A DNA stretch of 64,000 nt from Paenibacillus albus (GTDB lineage: Bacteria; Bacillota; Bacilli; Paenibacillales; Paenibacillaceae), in the NCBI RefSeq assembly GCF_003952225.1, contig NZ_CP034437.1, forward strand, positions 3,220,501-3,284,500, read 5' to 3'. Each line of letters begins with the position of its first letter. Position 1 is the first letter of the stretch. Below, one piece after another: positions 42,191-51,329 of this stretch. The notes beneath the pieces were generated by a model. The model was not told the origin of the DNA. It searched no databases and saw nothing but the letters and a program-made list of their open reading frames with translations. The position numbers were made by a program, and so were the translations under genes.

Positions 42191-43393
42191 TTGTACACAC
42201 GATTGAGAAAATTGTTTGCAATAAAAGGATATGGTTTATTTGTCATTTGCGTTTTATTTGTCGGTTTCGGGATTTCGATTACGATGCCGTATTTAGCGCT
42301 CTATTGTACGGAGAAGCTCGGAATGAGTGCGGGCAGCTTTGGATTATTCACGGCTGTAAGTTCACTTAGCGGCGTGTTCGCAAATTCGTTCATCGGTAAA
42401 CATTCGGATCGTAATTTGGACCGGAAATTTATTATTGTAGCAGCCACAGTTTCATCTGCAACGGCTTATGCTTCGTATGTCGTGTTTGATAACTACATTA
42501 TTTTGCTCATCATCGTTAGCTTCTTTAGCGGTTTGGGAGCTGCCGCAATGCCTCAAATTTATGCATATGCGCAGGAGTCGGCGAATGAAAGCAACTCGAA
42601 TGACAAGACCTTCGCGATGTCTACGCTGCGTTCCCTTGTGTCGCTCGGGTTTCTAGTCGGACCTTTAGTTGGAACGATCCTATTAGGACTAGTTGGATAT
42701 AAGGGGCTCTTTCTCGGGACATCGACCATTTTTCTAATCATCGCTTCACTTGTACTTCTATATCTACCTAGAAAGAGAACAACCCGGAAGAAAGGAGCAG
42801 GCAGCGCAGCGGCGGCCAATTCGTTCAATCGGAGGAAGATTTGGTATCCATTCCTTGCTTTCGTCTTGCTTTTTGCGGTAAATGCAATTAATGGTATCAT
42901 TACGCCATTGTTTATGGTAAACGAGCTTCATGGCACACATACAGATGTCGGTTTGGTTGTTAGCATATGTGCAGGATTGGAAATCCCTATTATGTTCGCA
43001 CTAGGTGCTGTAGGAAGGAAGTTATCGAACCATACTTTGATGATTAGCGCCTGCTTTATCGCATTCCTGTACAACATTGTGTTAAGTTTCTCAACGGAAT
43101 CCTGGCAGATCCTCGGCGCACAGCTGCTACAGGCGGTGTTTGTTGCTATTGTTATGGGCAATGGGTTAAGTTATTTCACAGAGCTATTGCCTAACTCACC
43201 GGGAATGTCCTCTTCGATTTATTACAACGGATCCATTATCGGCAGATTAGTAGGTAACTTAATGGGCGGGATGATCGCACAATATGTTGGGATTCGCGAT
43301 GTTTATTGGGTCAGCGTATTCGTTGTTCTTGTTTCGTTCGTTATCTTATGGAGGACAAGGCCTCAGAAGGATACTGGCATAGTTTCTGCCTGA
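42191..43393 (+). CDS. MFS transporter, sugar-efflux-like (SotB/SetB type)
   Basis: A 400-residue MFS permease with twelve segments. Blocks such as TMPYLALYCTEKLGMSAGSFGLF, GKHSDRNLDRKFII and TLRSLVSLGFLVGPLVG resemble SetA/SotB sugar-efflux proteins. It would export a sugar or related metabolite. The start is TTG 42191 behind GAAGGAGA. It carries the same upstream operator as the aldo/keto reductase gene, suggesting export and reduction of the same toxic sugar or aldehyde (inference). Confidence 0.85.
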   Translation: MYTRLRKLFAIKGYGLFVICVLFVGFGISITMPYLALYCTEKLGMSAGSFGLFTAVSSLSGVFANSFIGKHSDRNLDRKFIIVAATVSSATAYASYVVFDNYIILLIIVSFFSGLGAAAMPQIYAYAQESANESNSNDKTFAMSTLRSLVSLGFLVGPLVGTILLGLVGYKGLFLGTSTIFLIIASLVLLYLPRKRTTRKKGAGSAAAANSFNRRKIWYPFLAFVLLFAVNAINGIITPLFMVNELHGTHTDVGLVVSICAGLEIPIMFALGAVGRKLSNHTLMISACFIAFLYNIVLSFSTESWQILGAQLLQAVFVAIVMGNGLSYFTELLPNSPGMSSSIYYNGSIIGRLVGNLMGGMIAQYVGIRDVYWVSVFVVLVSFVILWRTRPQKDTGIVSA

Positions 43394-43448
43394 ATGGGAT
43401 GAAGTATCGGCACCAATTACTTGTAACTCTAACGGAGGGATTTAGATC

Positions 43449-43844
43449 ATGGAAATCAGAAGAATCGGCTCACAGCCTTCAGGCAAAGGATCATCGGATT
43501 ATTTTACAGGCACGGTTCGCCTTGATCCGTTAATGGAAACGGCTGACCCAGCGCGTGTCGCTGCAGCCAACGTTACGTTCGAGCCGGGGGCTCGGACCGC
43601 ATGGCATACGCATCCGCTGGGGCAAACGCTTATTGTAACGGCGGGCAAAGGACGGGTTCAGCGAGAGGGTGGCCCAATCGAGGAAATCAGTCCCGGTGAC
43701 GTCGTCTGGTTCCCGCCAGGCGAGAAGCATTGGCACGGTGCGTCACCGACCGTAGCAATGACCCATATTGCGATTCAAGAACGGCTTGATGGCAAAACGG
43801 TTGAATGGCTGGAGAAAGTAACTGACGAGCAGTACAACTCATAA
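43449..43844 (+). CDS. Small cupin protein
   Basis: A 131-residue single-domain cupin. Motif 1 is [23 protein letters not shown] and motif 2 [19 protein letters not shown], giving the His/Glu-type metal site (His in WHTH and HWHG). Family members act on small phenolics, lactones or cyanohydrins, or are uncharacterised. The ATG follows CGGAGGG, 55 bp after the MFS gene, so it is likely in the same AraC-controlled transcript. A terminator follows. Confidence 0.85.
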   Translation: MEIRRIGSQPSGKGSSDYFTGTVRLDPLMETADPARVAAANVTFEPGARTAWHTHPLGQTLIVTAGKGRVQREGGPIEEISPGDVVWFPPGEKHWHGASPTVAMTHIAIQERLDGKTVEWLEKVTDEQYNS

Positions 43845-43861
43845 GAGCATGAAATATGGAG

Positions 43862-43892
43862 GCTTCCGCTTTGTTAGCGGGAGCTTCTTTCT
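43862..43892 (+). terminator. Terminator after the cupin gene
   Basis: GCTTCCGCT (43862-43870) pairs with AGCGGGAGC (43876-43884), then TTCTTT. Confidence 0.7.
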
Positions 43893-43907
43893 GTGTTGCA
43901 GTGATAT

Positions 43908-43926
43908 CTATAACTTCCCGTTATAG
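43908..43926. promoter_or_regulatory. Short inverted repeat upstream of namA
   Basis: CTATAAC, TTCCC, GTTATAG. It is a perfect 7-bp-arm repeat in the region where the namA promoter should be, so possibly an operator for a redox- or toxin-responsive regulator. Confidence 0.3.
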
Positions 43927-44065
43927 CCATCTAACGGATCGGTAGTACTGCTCGCGGCAGCCGAGTGTTAAATTAAATGAGCCGGTGAGATACTACAGGC
44001 GGAAGCGGAACAAACCGTTCTTCCCGTCTACTCACGGATAAACTTTATTCTAAGGAGCAGATAAC

Positions 44066-45097
44066 GTGGATCATTTGTTTACACCGTTTCAGATAAAAGG
44101 TCTTGAGCTCAAGAACCGGGTCGTTATGCCGCCGATGTGCCAATATGCGGTTAAGAATAAGGACGGGATCCCAAACGACTGGCACTATAACCACTATGTC
44201 AGCCGCGCAATCGGAGGAGCTAGTCTCATTATTATGGAGATGACCGACATCGAGCCGGATGGCCGGATTACCGACTATGATCTTGGAATTTGGTCCGACG
44301 ATTATATTGCTCCATTGAAACGAATCGTTGATGCCATTCATGAGAACGGAGCTAAGGTAGGCATTCAGATTGCCCATGCGGGACGAAAAGCCGAGGATGC
44401 CGAAACTCCGGTAGCGCCGTCCGCAATACCGTATGACGATAAATCGAAGACACCGCGCGCGCTGACAACGGAAGAAGTGAAGCAGCAAGTAGAGAATTTC
44501 CGTCTGGCTGCGGAACGCGCTGTGAAAGCCGGTATGGATACGATTGAAATCCATGGCGCCCATGGCTATTTAATTCATCAATTCCAGTCCGCATATACGA
44601 ATAAACGCACCGATGAATATGGCCAAGATTTGACGTTGTTTGGCCGCGAAGTTATTCAAGCGGTGAAAAGCGTCATGCCCGATTCAATGCCTCTTATCAT
44701 GCGTATTTCCGCTAGAGAGTATGTTGATGGTGGTTATGGTTTAGAAGAGAGCATTGCATTCTCCAAAGCCTATCGAGATGCAGGTGTAGATATGTTCCAT
44801 GTCAGCTCCGGAGGAGAAGGCTCGATTCTCGCGCACGGAAGACCGGGTACTCATGTGGCGTATCAAGTGCCGATGGCTAGAGCTATCAGACAAGCATTGA
44901 ATGTGCCCGTCATCGCGGTCGGCCGGCTGGACGAGCCTGCACTCGCTAATGCAGTCGTAGGCAATGAAGATGCGGAGCTGGTAGCGGTTGGACGAGGGAT
45001 GTTAAGAAATCCGTATTGGGCCTTAGAGGCTGCGGCTAAACTCGGTAAAGAAATTCAATATCCAGGCGTTTACGGGCTTGGTTTCGGAATTAAATAA
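44066..45097 (+). CDS. namA: NADPH dehydrogenase, old yellow enzyme family (NamA/YqjM)
   Basis: A 343-residue FMN enzyme of the YqjM class. Seen: NRVVMPPMCQYAV with the redox-tuning Cys, IQIAHAGRKAE, and the substrate His pair in IEIHGAHGYLIHQF. The C-terminus AVGRGMLRNPYWAL matches the family. It reduces activated C=C bonds, nitro compounds and quinones and responds to oxidative or electrophile stress in B. subtilis. The start is GTG 44066 behind AAGGAG. Confidence 0.94.
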   Translation: MDHLFTPFQIKGLELKNRVVMPPMCQYAVKNKDGIPNDWHYNHYVSRAIGGASLIIMEMTDIEPDGRITDYDLGIWSDDYIAPLKRIVDAIHENGAKVGIQIAHAGRKAEDAETPVAPSAIPYDDKSKTPRALTTEEVKQQVENFRLAAERAVKAGMDTIEIHGAHGYLIHQFQSAYTNKRTDEYGQDLTLFGREVIQAVKSVMPDSMPLIMRISAREYVDGGYGLEESIAFSKAYRDAGVDMFHVSSGGEGSILAHGRPGTHVAYQVPMARAIRQALNVPVIAVGRLDEPALANAVVGNEDAELVAVGRGMLRNPYWALEAAAKLGKEIQYPGVYGLGFGIK

Positions 45098-45168
45098 ACC
45101 AAATACAGGGGGCGTAACGCCGCCGTTCTACGTTGACTTAAGCGTATAACGATAACAGATCAAACAAA

Positions 45169-45206
45169 AAGCACTGCCCGTAAACTACGAGCAGTGCTTC
45201 TTTGTG
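45169..45206. terminator. Bidirectional terminator
   Basis: AAGCACTGC pairs with GCAGTGCTT, with inner CGTA/TACG pairs. T-rich tails lie on both strands (CTTTGT on plus, TTTTTGTTTG on minus), serving namA and the LysR gene. Confidence 0.85.
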
Positions 45207-45218
45207 TTTCTTGAAGAA

Positions 45219-46082
45219 TTAGTTAGTTTGGAATAAAGCTAGCAGTACGCGATTCACGGCATCTTCCCGTGTCAGGAGCGAAATCTGCCGAACGGAATTG
45301 AAGTCCGAAATCGGAATGGCCTTCACCTCGCTGCCCGCTTGGCTAACGAATATTTCCGGCAGAATGGCGATCCCCAGATTGGATTGAATGAACCCGAGGA
45401 TACTCTGTCCGAGCTCAATTTCGAAGGAGATCTGAAGCTTTGCGCCTCTTTCGACGAACTCATTCTCCACCAGCATCCGGATATCGCATCCCTCAGGCAG
45501 CATCACGAAGGCTTCGTCTTTAATCTCTTTGAAGGTTACTTCATCTCGAGCGCCGAATGAGGGATGACTTCGATTTACATAAAGTAAGAACACTTCCGTA
45601 AACACAGGGGATGAACAGAAAGAGTGAGTAATTCCGCGGTCATCAAACAAGGCGGCATCAATTGACCCGTTCTCTAAATTTTTTAACAGATCATAATAAC
45701 TGTAGGACACTCGGATCTTATATTCCGATAGGTTATCCTGCTGCTTATTTCTTGCGATTCGTGAAGGCAAGTAAGCCGTCGCGATGCTAGGCCATGAACC
45801 GATATTAAGCTGGACCTTCGTTCCGTCATTAAAGGCGATCTCCCTTTTCAGCGCACCGACTTCCTCCATGATTCGTTTGCTTCGTTCATATAGGATTTGT
45901 CCAGATGTCGTTAATGACACGCCGCTTGTTGAACGAATCAATAACTGCGTTGCCAGCTCATCCTCCAAGCTTCGGATTTGCTTGCTAAGCGCAGGCTGAC
46001 TAATATGCAATAATTCACTCGCCCTCGTTAAGCTCTTCAGCTCGGCCGTCCGCAGGAAAGCTTCTAACGATTCCGTTTTCAT
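45219..46082 (-). CDS. LysR-family transcriptional regulator
   Basis: A 287-residue LysR regulator: N-terminal winged helix (SLTRASELLHISQPALSKQIRSLEDEL, then LLIRSTSGVSLTTSGQILYERSKRI) and a periplasmic-binding-like effector domain ending LTREDAVNRVLLALF. The start is the ATG at 46082. The target is unknown. It is convergent with namA and co-directional with the small DUF2892 gene, with a terminator between them. Confidence 0.9.
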   Translation of the reverse strand: MKTESLEAFLRTAELKSLTRASELLHISQPALSKQIRSLEDELATQLLIRSTSGVSLTTSGQILYERSKRIMEEVGALKREIAFNDGTKVQLNIGSWPSIATAYLPSRIARNKQQDNLSEYKIRVSYSYYDLLKNLENGSIDAALFDDRGITHSFCSSPVFTEVFLLYVNRSHPSFGARDEVTFKEIKDEAFVMLPEGCDIRMLVENEFVERGAKLQISFEIELGQSILGFIQSNLGIAILPEIFVSQAGSEVKAIPISDFNSVRQISLLTREDAVNRVLLALFQTN

Positions 46083-46117
46083 CTGTTTGGATGCCGCTCC
46101 CCTTAGAACAAAGAAAT

Positions 46118-46146
46118 GGGCTGCATCAATGAAATTGAGACAGCCC
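46118..46146 (-). terminator. Terminator of the DUF2892 gene
   Basis: On the minus strand GGGCTG-tc-TCAAT, TTC, ATTGA-tg-CAGCCC, then ATTTCTTT. Confidence 0.55.
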
Positions 46147-46199
46147 TTGTACTGCTTATTGTTTTGATGTTAATGTGTCCAAGTTTGGCCGAAATAACC

Positions 46200-46391
46200 T
46201 TATCGAATTCTGCAGGTATTGCGGCCTAGCAATTTATTGATTCCGCATCGCTGCGTGAAGCCGGTAATGAAGAATGGTAAACTGCTTAATCCAAGCAGCT
46301 TCCAATATCCATCTGGAAAATAGAACAAAGAAAGAAGCAATACACCTAGAAGGATTCGAATTGTTTTATCTGCACCGCCAACATTTTTCAC
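46200..46391 (-). CDS. DUF2892 (YgaP-like) small membrane protein
   Basis: A 63-residue protein with two membrane segments. It has the family opening KNVGGADKTIRILLGV and the C-terminal TGFTQRCGINKLLGRNTC with two Cys. GTG at 46391 is chosen because this matches the family N-terminus and follows GGGAG at 11 bp; a longer in-frame reading from 46442 is less likely. In YgaP this segment is attached to a rhodanese domain; here it stands alone. Function unknown. Confidence 0.75.
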   Translation of the reverse strand: MKNVGGADKTIRILLGVLLLSLFYFPDGYWKLLGLSSLPFFITGFTQRCGINKLLGRNTCRIR

Positions 46392-46504
46392 GACGTGATC
46401 AGCTCCCGTTAAAGTTTTGTTTGGTCTAACGGGGATTATCATATCAAGAAGCTAATCGCAATTCCGTGACTTCATCACAGAGTGGCCGCCAATGCACTCG
46501 CTCG

Positions 46505-47599
46505 TTATCTGGAGTGAGCCTGTGTTCCACGAAGTTTTCCCATAACCAACATGATGAGCGGAAGCCCAATAATCAGAATGGGAAATACATACCCCAGCCA
46601 TACTTCATTTTTGAAATCTAACGCAATGATTAGATTGCGCGGAAGAACGGAAAGGACGAATATGGCTGGCGAAGTGAAGAAGATCATGCGCCGCCACTTC
46701 TTAAAACCAAGCAACTGAGCGGACCCGTAGCTATTGACGAATAAATACACAGCTAGCTTCACATACACGCTGAATATCCAGATAAAGACGATCCATACGT
46801 CCATGTTCTGGATGAAGCCGAGTACATTGATAAATCGCACCATGCTGAAATAAGGAAAATAAACAGAGCCTCCGATTACATTCCCGAAGGTCGCAACTAC
46901 CATGGCTGCTGTCATAACCGTTAATATCGATGGAATGAGGATGGCTAACAACGCCGGCCTCAGTGCTTGCTGCGGTTTGGCTAAGAAGGGGTTCAGCATC
47001 ATAAGAAGGATCGATTCCCCAAGGAACGACGCGTTTGACAGAGAGCCCTTCAGAATGGATTGCGTACCGGAATCGTAATAGACCGGCATGAGAAGCGATA
47101 GATGCAGGTTAGGCACGTTGAGTATCAATGTAATTGTAATGCTAATCAACAGCAGTGGTCCCGCCATTTCATTAAATCGACCGATCGATTCGATGCTCCC
47201 TATGTAAGTGATGAATGTTATGGCTGCCACCATACATGCAGATATGATCCAATAGGGCGTATTATGGAACAGCGTTTGTTGAATGAACTCTGCGAAGATA
47301 CGCAATATATTGGACGCGACCACGTACCAGGTTGCCACATATAGGATGCTTATCAATTTGCCGACCCATTTGCCGAATAACGTCTGGCTGAGCTCGATCA
47401 AGCTTTGCGAATGGTGCTGCTGACAGACCTTTATAATGATTAAAGTTACTGCCAGACCGATAATACCCGCTAGGATGAGCGACAACCATGCATCCTGCTT
47501 TGCGGCTTGAATAGCCGGCGAAATGGTTAGCCACATGCTCATCGAAATTTCAAGCGTTAGAATGAGCCAGAACAACTGCCAATTCGATATTTTCACCAT
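46505..47599 (-). CDS. gerKB: Spore germination protein, GerAB/GerKB type
   Basis: A 364-residue ten-segment protein of the spore germination (APC-like) permease family (EISMSMWLTISPAIQAAKQDAWLS, AFLGESILLMMLNPFLAKPQQAL). It is the B subunit of a germinant receptor in the spore inner membrane and is thought to bind the germinant. It is the third gene of the GerK operon, 11 bp after the C-subunit gene. Confidence 0.92.
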   Translation of the reverse strand: MVKISNWQLFWLILTLEISMSMWLTISPAIQAAKQDAWLSLILAGIIGLAVTLIIIKVCQQHHSQSLIELSQTLFGKWVGKLISILYVATWYVVASNILRIFAEFIQQTLFHNTPYWIISACMVAAITFITYIGSIESIGRFNEMAGPLLLISITITLILNVPNLHLSLLMPVYYDSGTQSILKGSLSNASFLGESILLMMLNPFLAKPQQALRPALLAILIPSILTVMTAAMVVATFGNVIGGSVYFPYFSMVRFINVLGFIQNMDVWIVFIWIFSVYVKLAVYLFVNSYGSAQLLGFKKWRRMIFFTSPAIFVLSVLPRNLIIALDFKNEVWLGYVFPILIIGLPLIMLVMGKLRGTQAHSR

Positions 47600-47610
47600 A
47601 AACGTCTCCT

Positions 47611-48759
47611 CTAGAGCGGAAGGGGTTTGCCGAGTTTCCCGAGGCTTTGGATATGCAAATCCACTTCTACAGCTATATCAAGCGTTGGGAAGATCTCATC
47701 CCATTGACCTTTCATTTTCTTCCAACGAATGGGATGCTCACGGTGGACTCCTTCTCCGATACCGAAGACGTCCTGCCCGTAATTGCGTTGAATGAATTGT
47801 ATATCCGCTTCGATTTCTTTTTTCTTGATGGAATTGAGCTTGTGTTCAATGCTTCTGAGTACGGTGTCGTAGGATATATCGAGCTTGGACGTACTTTCAA
47901 GCAATCTGCCTTCACCTGTTAGTTTGAAGGTGACCTTGAGTTTGTTGTCTTTCATAGTCGTGCGTATCGCTCGATTTAAGTTCGATTCGTAGAAGGAGTA
48001 GCTGCCATCATCCGTTTGTATCGTCAAATACTGGTCTTTCATAACGCCCTTGATCCAATATAAGTTCAGCGAAGCATGATCCCTAATCTCTCCGACCATC
48101 TTCATGTGCTTATTAAAGATTGCCACCGATCTTACATAAAAGACTTTGTTTATCTCATTCTGATTAGAAGGGGAGATCTCAATCATCGGCATCGACGGGC
48201 GAATCCCATCACTGGTGGCATCTAACAGGACATCGCGCAGAGCAGTATCTCCGAGCCGGCAATAACGGTCTTGATCCACGGCTGCAATGGCTGAGAATTG
48301 ATTGAAGGGGCTGTTGATCTCCAATGCGTCTTTACCCTCTCCGCCGTTTACCACGAAAATATCCGTTCTCATGCGCGTATCCGGATTACGTGTAAACTGG
48401 TCCATAATATCGCTTAGTCCCTTGCGCGCCAAGCTCTCGCCAATGAACACGGCTCTGCGGTGTCCGAGGAAGATCTTGCGAGGTAATTTGTCTTGGAGCT
48501 TCTGCATGGAGCTGATTATCGATGGGCCGGTCTCCGAAATGACGATATTAGCGCGCTGTCCGCCGGTTCCTTGACCTTTGGAGCTGATGAATTGGGAGGG
48601 TACCGCGATTTGAGCGCTATTTTTTATTTGTCCGTTTTCTGTCAGATCGAGTGCCGTACCGATCCAAAAGGCGTATTCATTAATTTCGTTTCGGTCCCAA
48701 CAGCCAGCGAGCAGAAGGGGGAGCACGACTAAAGAAAGGGCTAATCTGACACGCTTCAT
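47611..48759 (-). CDS. gerKC: Spore germination lipoprotein, GerAC/GerKC type
   Basis: A 382-residue Ger(x)C lipoprotein with lipobox LLLAGC (Cys20) followed by WDRNEINEYAFWIGTALDL, the usual start of the family. It is the C subunit of the germinant receptor on the outer face of the spore inner membrane. The ATG at 48759 is chosen (GAGGAAATGACAGG before it); an in-frame ATG 24 bp upstream overlaps the GerKA gene. It lies 4 bp after gerKA. Confidence 0.92.
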   Translation of the reverse strand: MKRVRLALSLVVLPLLLAGCWDRNEINEYAFWIGTALDLTENGQIKNSAQIAVPSQFISSKGQGTGGQRANIVISETGPSIISSMQKLQDKLPRKIFLGHRRAVFIGESLARKGLSDIMDQFTRNPDTRMRTDIFVVNGGEGKDALEINSPFNQFSAIAAVDQDRYCRLGDTALRDVLLDATSDGIRPSMPMIEISPSNQNEINKVFYVRSVAIFNKHMKMVGEIRDHASLNLYWIKGVMKDQYLTIQTDDGSYSFYESNLNRAIRTTMKDNKLKVTFKLTGEGRLLESTSKLDISYDTVLRSIEHKLNSIKKKEIEADIQFIQRNYGQDVFGIGEGVHREHPIRWKKMKGQWDEIFPTLDIAVEVDLHIQSLGKLGKPLPL

Positions 48760-48763
48760 CCTG

Positions 48764-50161
48764 TCATTTCCTCTCCTGGGCAAACCGTTTATGCATACGA
48801 ACGAAAGTATCCTTCCACATTCGCGGCCCGATAGGTGCGACTGGTTTGAGATAGGGCACTCCGAATGATTTGAGCGTGACGAGATGGGCCACGATTACGC
48901 TGACCCCGATTGCGACTCCATACAAACCGAGAAATCCTCCCGCAATCAGAAGCGGAAATCGCAGAATTCGAAAAGGCAGCGCCAAGCTGTAGCTCGGGAA
49001 CGCGAAAGAAGCGATACCGGTACCGGCAACGATCATTACGACCGGAGCGGAAATAAACCCAGCCTCGACGGCAGCTTGACCGATGACGAGCGCGCCGACG
49101 ATACTGACTGCAGAGCCGATTGCTTTGGGCAAGCGGAGTCCCGCTTCGCGTAAGCCTTCAAACATGAGTTCCATCAACAGCGTTTCGATGACGGTAGGAA
49201 AAGGAAGTCCCTCACGCGCGGCTGCGATGCTCATCATGAGGTTCAGCGGAATCATCTGTGGATGGAAGGTTGTCAGAGCGACGTAGATAGAAGGTACAAG
49301 ACCGGATGCGACAGTAAGTAATAAGCGTAATAATCGTACGATTGTCACATAGATGAACCGTTCGTAATGATCCTCTGCAGCTTGGAAACCGGACCAGAAT
49401 GTCATCGGAAGCAGCAATGCATTCGGAGAACCGTCTACGATGATCGCAACACGGCCCTCCATTAAGGACGCTGCAACCGTATCCGGTCGTTCCGTATTCT
49501 GGATTTGAGGGAACAAGGAGAAAGGTTTGTCCTCTATAAGCTCTTCGATTTCCCCTGAATCTAACAGCCTCTCCGTATGAATGGTATCCAAACGTCTTCT
49601 AATTTCATTAAGCAGCTGCGGGTCGACCGTATCTTCAAGATAGGCAACGATGTATTCGGTATGGGATAGCGTACCGCCCTGGCGCGTTTCGAACTTCAGC
49701 TTTGGATTTCTTATTTTACGGCGAATCAGGCTGAGGTTCGTGCTTAACGACTCGGTAAAGCTTTCACGAGGGCCTCGAATGGATGATTCATTGGAGGGCT
49801 CAGTAATACTGCGCTGTTCATAATCGCCTAGATTTGCTACAAAGGCTTGCGGTGAGCCTTCCTTGAAGAAGGCTGTATACCCATTCAAAATTTTAGTAAC
49901 AACTTCAGATATGCTTGTAAGCGGCTCATATTTCGTGAATAGTTCGATATCATGCTTTTGGACGGCGGCTGTAATGATCGCTTCCAGCTTGACCGTGTCA
50001 GTGAGCTCTTGTATATAGGCGATTAACACACTTGGAGAATCCGAGATTAGCAAGGGTCGCAGCGTAAAATCCGAACAATGCTGGAAAGCAGCCTGCAGAG
50101 TAGAAAAGTTAATTGAAATAGCTGTGCTTACAACACTTCCAGTCGTATCGGCTTGTGCCAA
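48764..50161 (-). CDS. gerKA: Spore germination protein, GerAA/GerKA type
   Basis: A 465-residue GerA-family protein: soluble N-terminal domain (about 1-235), then four to five membrane segments containing AIIVDGSPNALLLPMTFW, YVALTTFHPQMIPLNLMMSIAAAREGLPFP and GLRLPKAIGSAVSIVGALVIGQAAVEAG. TTG 50161 is proposed as start because GGAAGGAG stands 8 bp upstream and a SigG-like promoter places the start of transcription near 50186. The in-frame ATG at 50188 has no ribosome site and would lie at or before the mRNA start. First gene of gerKA-KC-KB. Confidence 0.88.
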   Translation of the reverse strand: MAQADTTGSVVSTAISINFSTLQAAFQHCSDFTLRPLLISDSPSVLIAYIQELTDTVKLEAIITAAVQKHDIELFTKYEPLTSISEVVTKILNGYTAFFKEGSPQAFVANLGDYEQRSITEPSNESSIRGPRESFTESLSTNLSLIRRKIRNPKLKFETRQGGTLSHTEYIVAYLEDTVDPQLLNEIRRRLDTIHTERLLDSGEIEELIEDKPFSLFPQIQNTERPDTVAASLMEGRVAIIVDGSPNALLLPMTFWSGFQAAEDHYERFIYVTIVRLLRLLLTVASGLVPSIYVALTTFHPQMIPLNLMMSIAAAREGLPFPTVIETLLMELMFEGLREAGLRLPKAIGSAVSIVGALVIGQAAVEAGFISAPVVMIVAGTGIASFAFPSYSLALPFRILRFPLLIAGGFLGLYGVAIGVSVIVAHLVTLKSFGVPYLKPVAPIGPRMWKDTFVRMHKRFAQERK

Positions 50162-50192
50162 AACTGCCACTCCTTCCAACAATTTCATGGTT

Positions 50193-50223
50193 TATAGTGG
50201 GCGGATTATGGCTTTGTTATACA
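50193..50223 (-). promoter_or_regulatory. SigG-like forespore promoter of the gerK operon
   Basis: On the minus strand TGTATA (50223-50218), 18 bp, CACTATA (50199-50193). This fits the SigG pattern with one mismatch in the -10. Germinant receptor operons are known SigG targets. Confidence 0.5.
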
Positions 50224-50298
50224 AAACAGGCTTCATCAATGGGTAGGCGCAAGTGTAAGGTGAAGGATTTTGAGACACTCTAAGCTGTAATTCGATAT

Positions 50299-50328
50299 GA
50301 CAGGCACTCTCCTTGCAGAGTGCCTGTC
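50299..50328. repeat. Perfect 12-bp-arm inverted repeat
   Basis: GACAGGCACTCT, CCTTGC, AGAGTGCCTGTC, between gerKA and the next gene, both of which point away. T-tracts are poor on both sides, so terminator function is doubtful. Confidence 0.6.
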
Positions 50329-50383
50329 TTCATGTGAGGACGGTCAAGGCTCAACTTAAGGAAATACGGAGGAGAAATAACAG

Positions 50384-50920
50384 GTGAGAAATATCATGAA
50401 TCGACTGGACCAGGTCAGCGGAATTTGTATGTTAGGGTACGGAATAGGACTATGGTTTCCTTGGTACGGGAATGTGACGGGAGTAGAAATTTTGCATCAT
50501 TTAAGAACGGCCATGTCCTTTATGAATCGGTTGGATAACTCCTTAAAGGCGCTTCAACCATTATCGATTGTAATCAGTAAGATCTATTGGATGTTCATTT
50601 TATCTTTTGCACTCTCCATGATCTGCGGGGCAGCTTCAGTGATAATCCGAAGAAGGTGGATATCCGCTTTACTGGTCATTGTATCTGTATACAATGCTTA
50701 CTTCCTATACGTGCTTTTTTCTGAAATGAAAGAATTGACTTCCGATTTACCTCGGATTCTGACGTACGTAGCATTAGCGGGATTGAGCTTTGGGGGCTTA
50801 CTCAACATGAAGTTAGGGTTAGGAATTCTGTTCTTAATAGCAGCGCTATTAATGTCATTTACGTGTAGTTCCATTTGGCTCATTGCAAGGGTTGGCAGGC
50901 TGCGTACATCATCACAATAA
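50384..50920 (+). CDS. Hypothetical membrane protein
   Basis: A 178-residue protein with four predicted membrane segments (about 12-30, 67-90, 92-115, 120-170). Start is GTG 50384 behind GGAGGAGAAATAACAG. No family recognised. The mature part has no charged catalytic-looking cluster. It stands alone, between the divergent gerK operon and a gene-poor stretch. Confidence 0.55.
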   Translation: MRNIMNRLDQVSGICMLGYGIGLWFPWYGNVTGVEILHHLRTAMSFMNRLDNSLKALQPLSIVISKIYWMFILSFALSMICGAASVIIRRRWISALLVIVSVYNAYFLYVLFSEMKELTSDLPRILTYVALAGLSFGGLLNMKLGLGILFLIAALLMSFTCSSIWLIARVGRLRTSSQ

Positions 50921-51013
50921 AAAACAGGCTGTATCATTGGAGATGACACAGCCTGATCTATAGTTAAAGTGCTTGATATTGTAGGTTTTTTTACACTGTT
51001 ATTAAAAAAATCC

Positions 51014-51038
51014 GGGGCCCCATTGCTGGGGCCCCTTT
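51014..51038 (+). terminator. Intrinsic terminator
   Basis: GGGGCCCC (51014-51021), ATTGCT, GGGGCCCC (51028-51035), TTT. Confidence 0.65.
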
Positions 51039-51039
51039 C

Positions 51040-51168
51040 ATGGGAGAGGAGAAACCGGACGAAGAGCTTATGGGGAAACGTAAGTCTTCTCCGCGGTTGT
51101 CTACGGCATCTCGCGACGCCGATATCTTCAGAATGCCCACATCAGGAGATAATATACGTCAGGCTTAA
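51040..51168 (+). CDS. Candidate 42-residue small ORF
   Basis: An ATG at 51040 opens a 42-codon frame beginning MGEEKPDEELMGKRK and rich in charged residues. There is no Shine-Dalgarno before the first ATG, which touches a terminator stem; Met11 (51070) is no better. It may be a relic or non-coding. No family recognised. Confidence 0.2.
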   Translation: MGEEKPDEELMGKRKSSPRLSTASRDADIFRMPTSGDNIRQA

Positions 51169-51232
51169 TTTATTCCTTTGTAGATGCAGGGACTCATCTC
51201 AAGCTCGCAAATAAGCGATTTGACTTTAACGG

Positions 51233-51261
51233 TTCGCATCCTGTCCTTTATGCTGTATGAT
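51233..51261 (+). promoter_or_regulatory. Promoter of the D-2-hydroxyacid dehydrogenase operon
   Basis: TTCGCA (51233-51238), 17 bp, TATGAT (51256-51261). The -35 is moderate. Confidence 0.4.
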
Positions 51262-51329
51262 CTACATATTGATGCCTTTTTCCAGGTGGAAAGAGGAAGG
51301 TAGATTATGAGACAGGAGCTGGTAAGAAA

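Larger units (their letters stand above)
50921..51329. other. About 410-bp gene-poor stretch
   Basis: It contains a hairpin CAGGCTGT/ACAGCCTG (50925-50955) oriented with a T-run on the minus strand, a strong terminator (51014-51038), a 42-codon reading frame (51040-51168) without ribosome site, and a promoter for the next gene (51233-51261). Confidence 0.6.

Noticed and set aside
50925..50955. Terminator of the membrane-protein gene at 50384
   Set aside because: The hairpin has its T-run on the minus-strand side only; on the plus strand it is followed by ATCTAT. A better plus-strand terminator lies at 51014.
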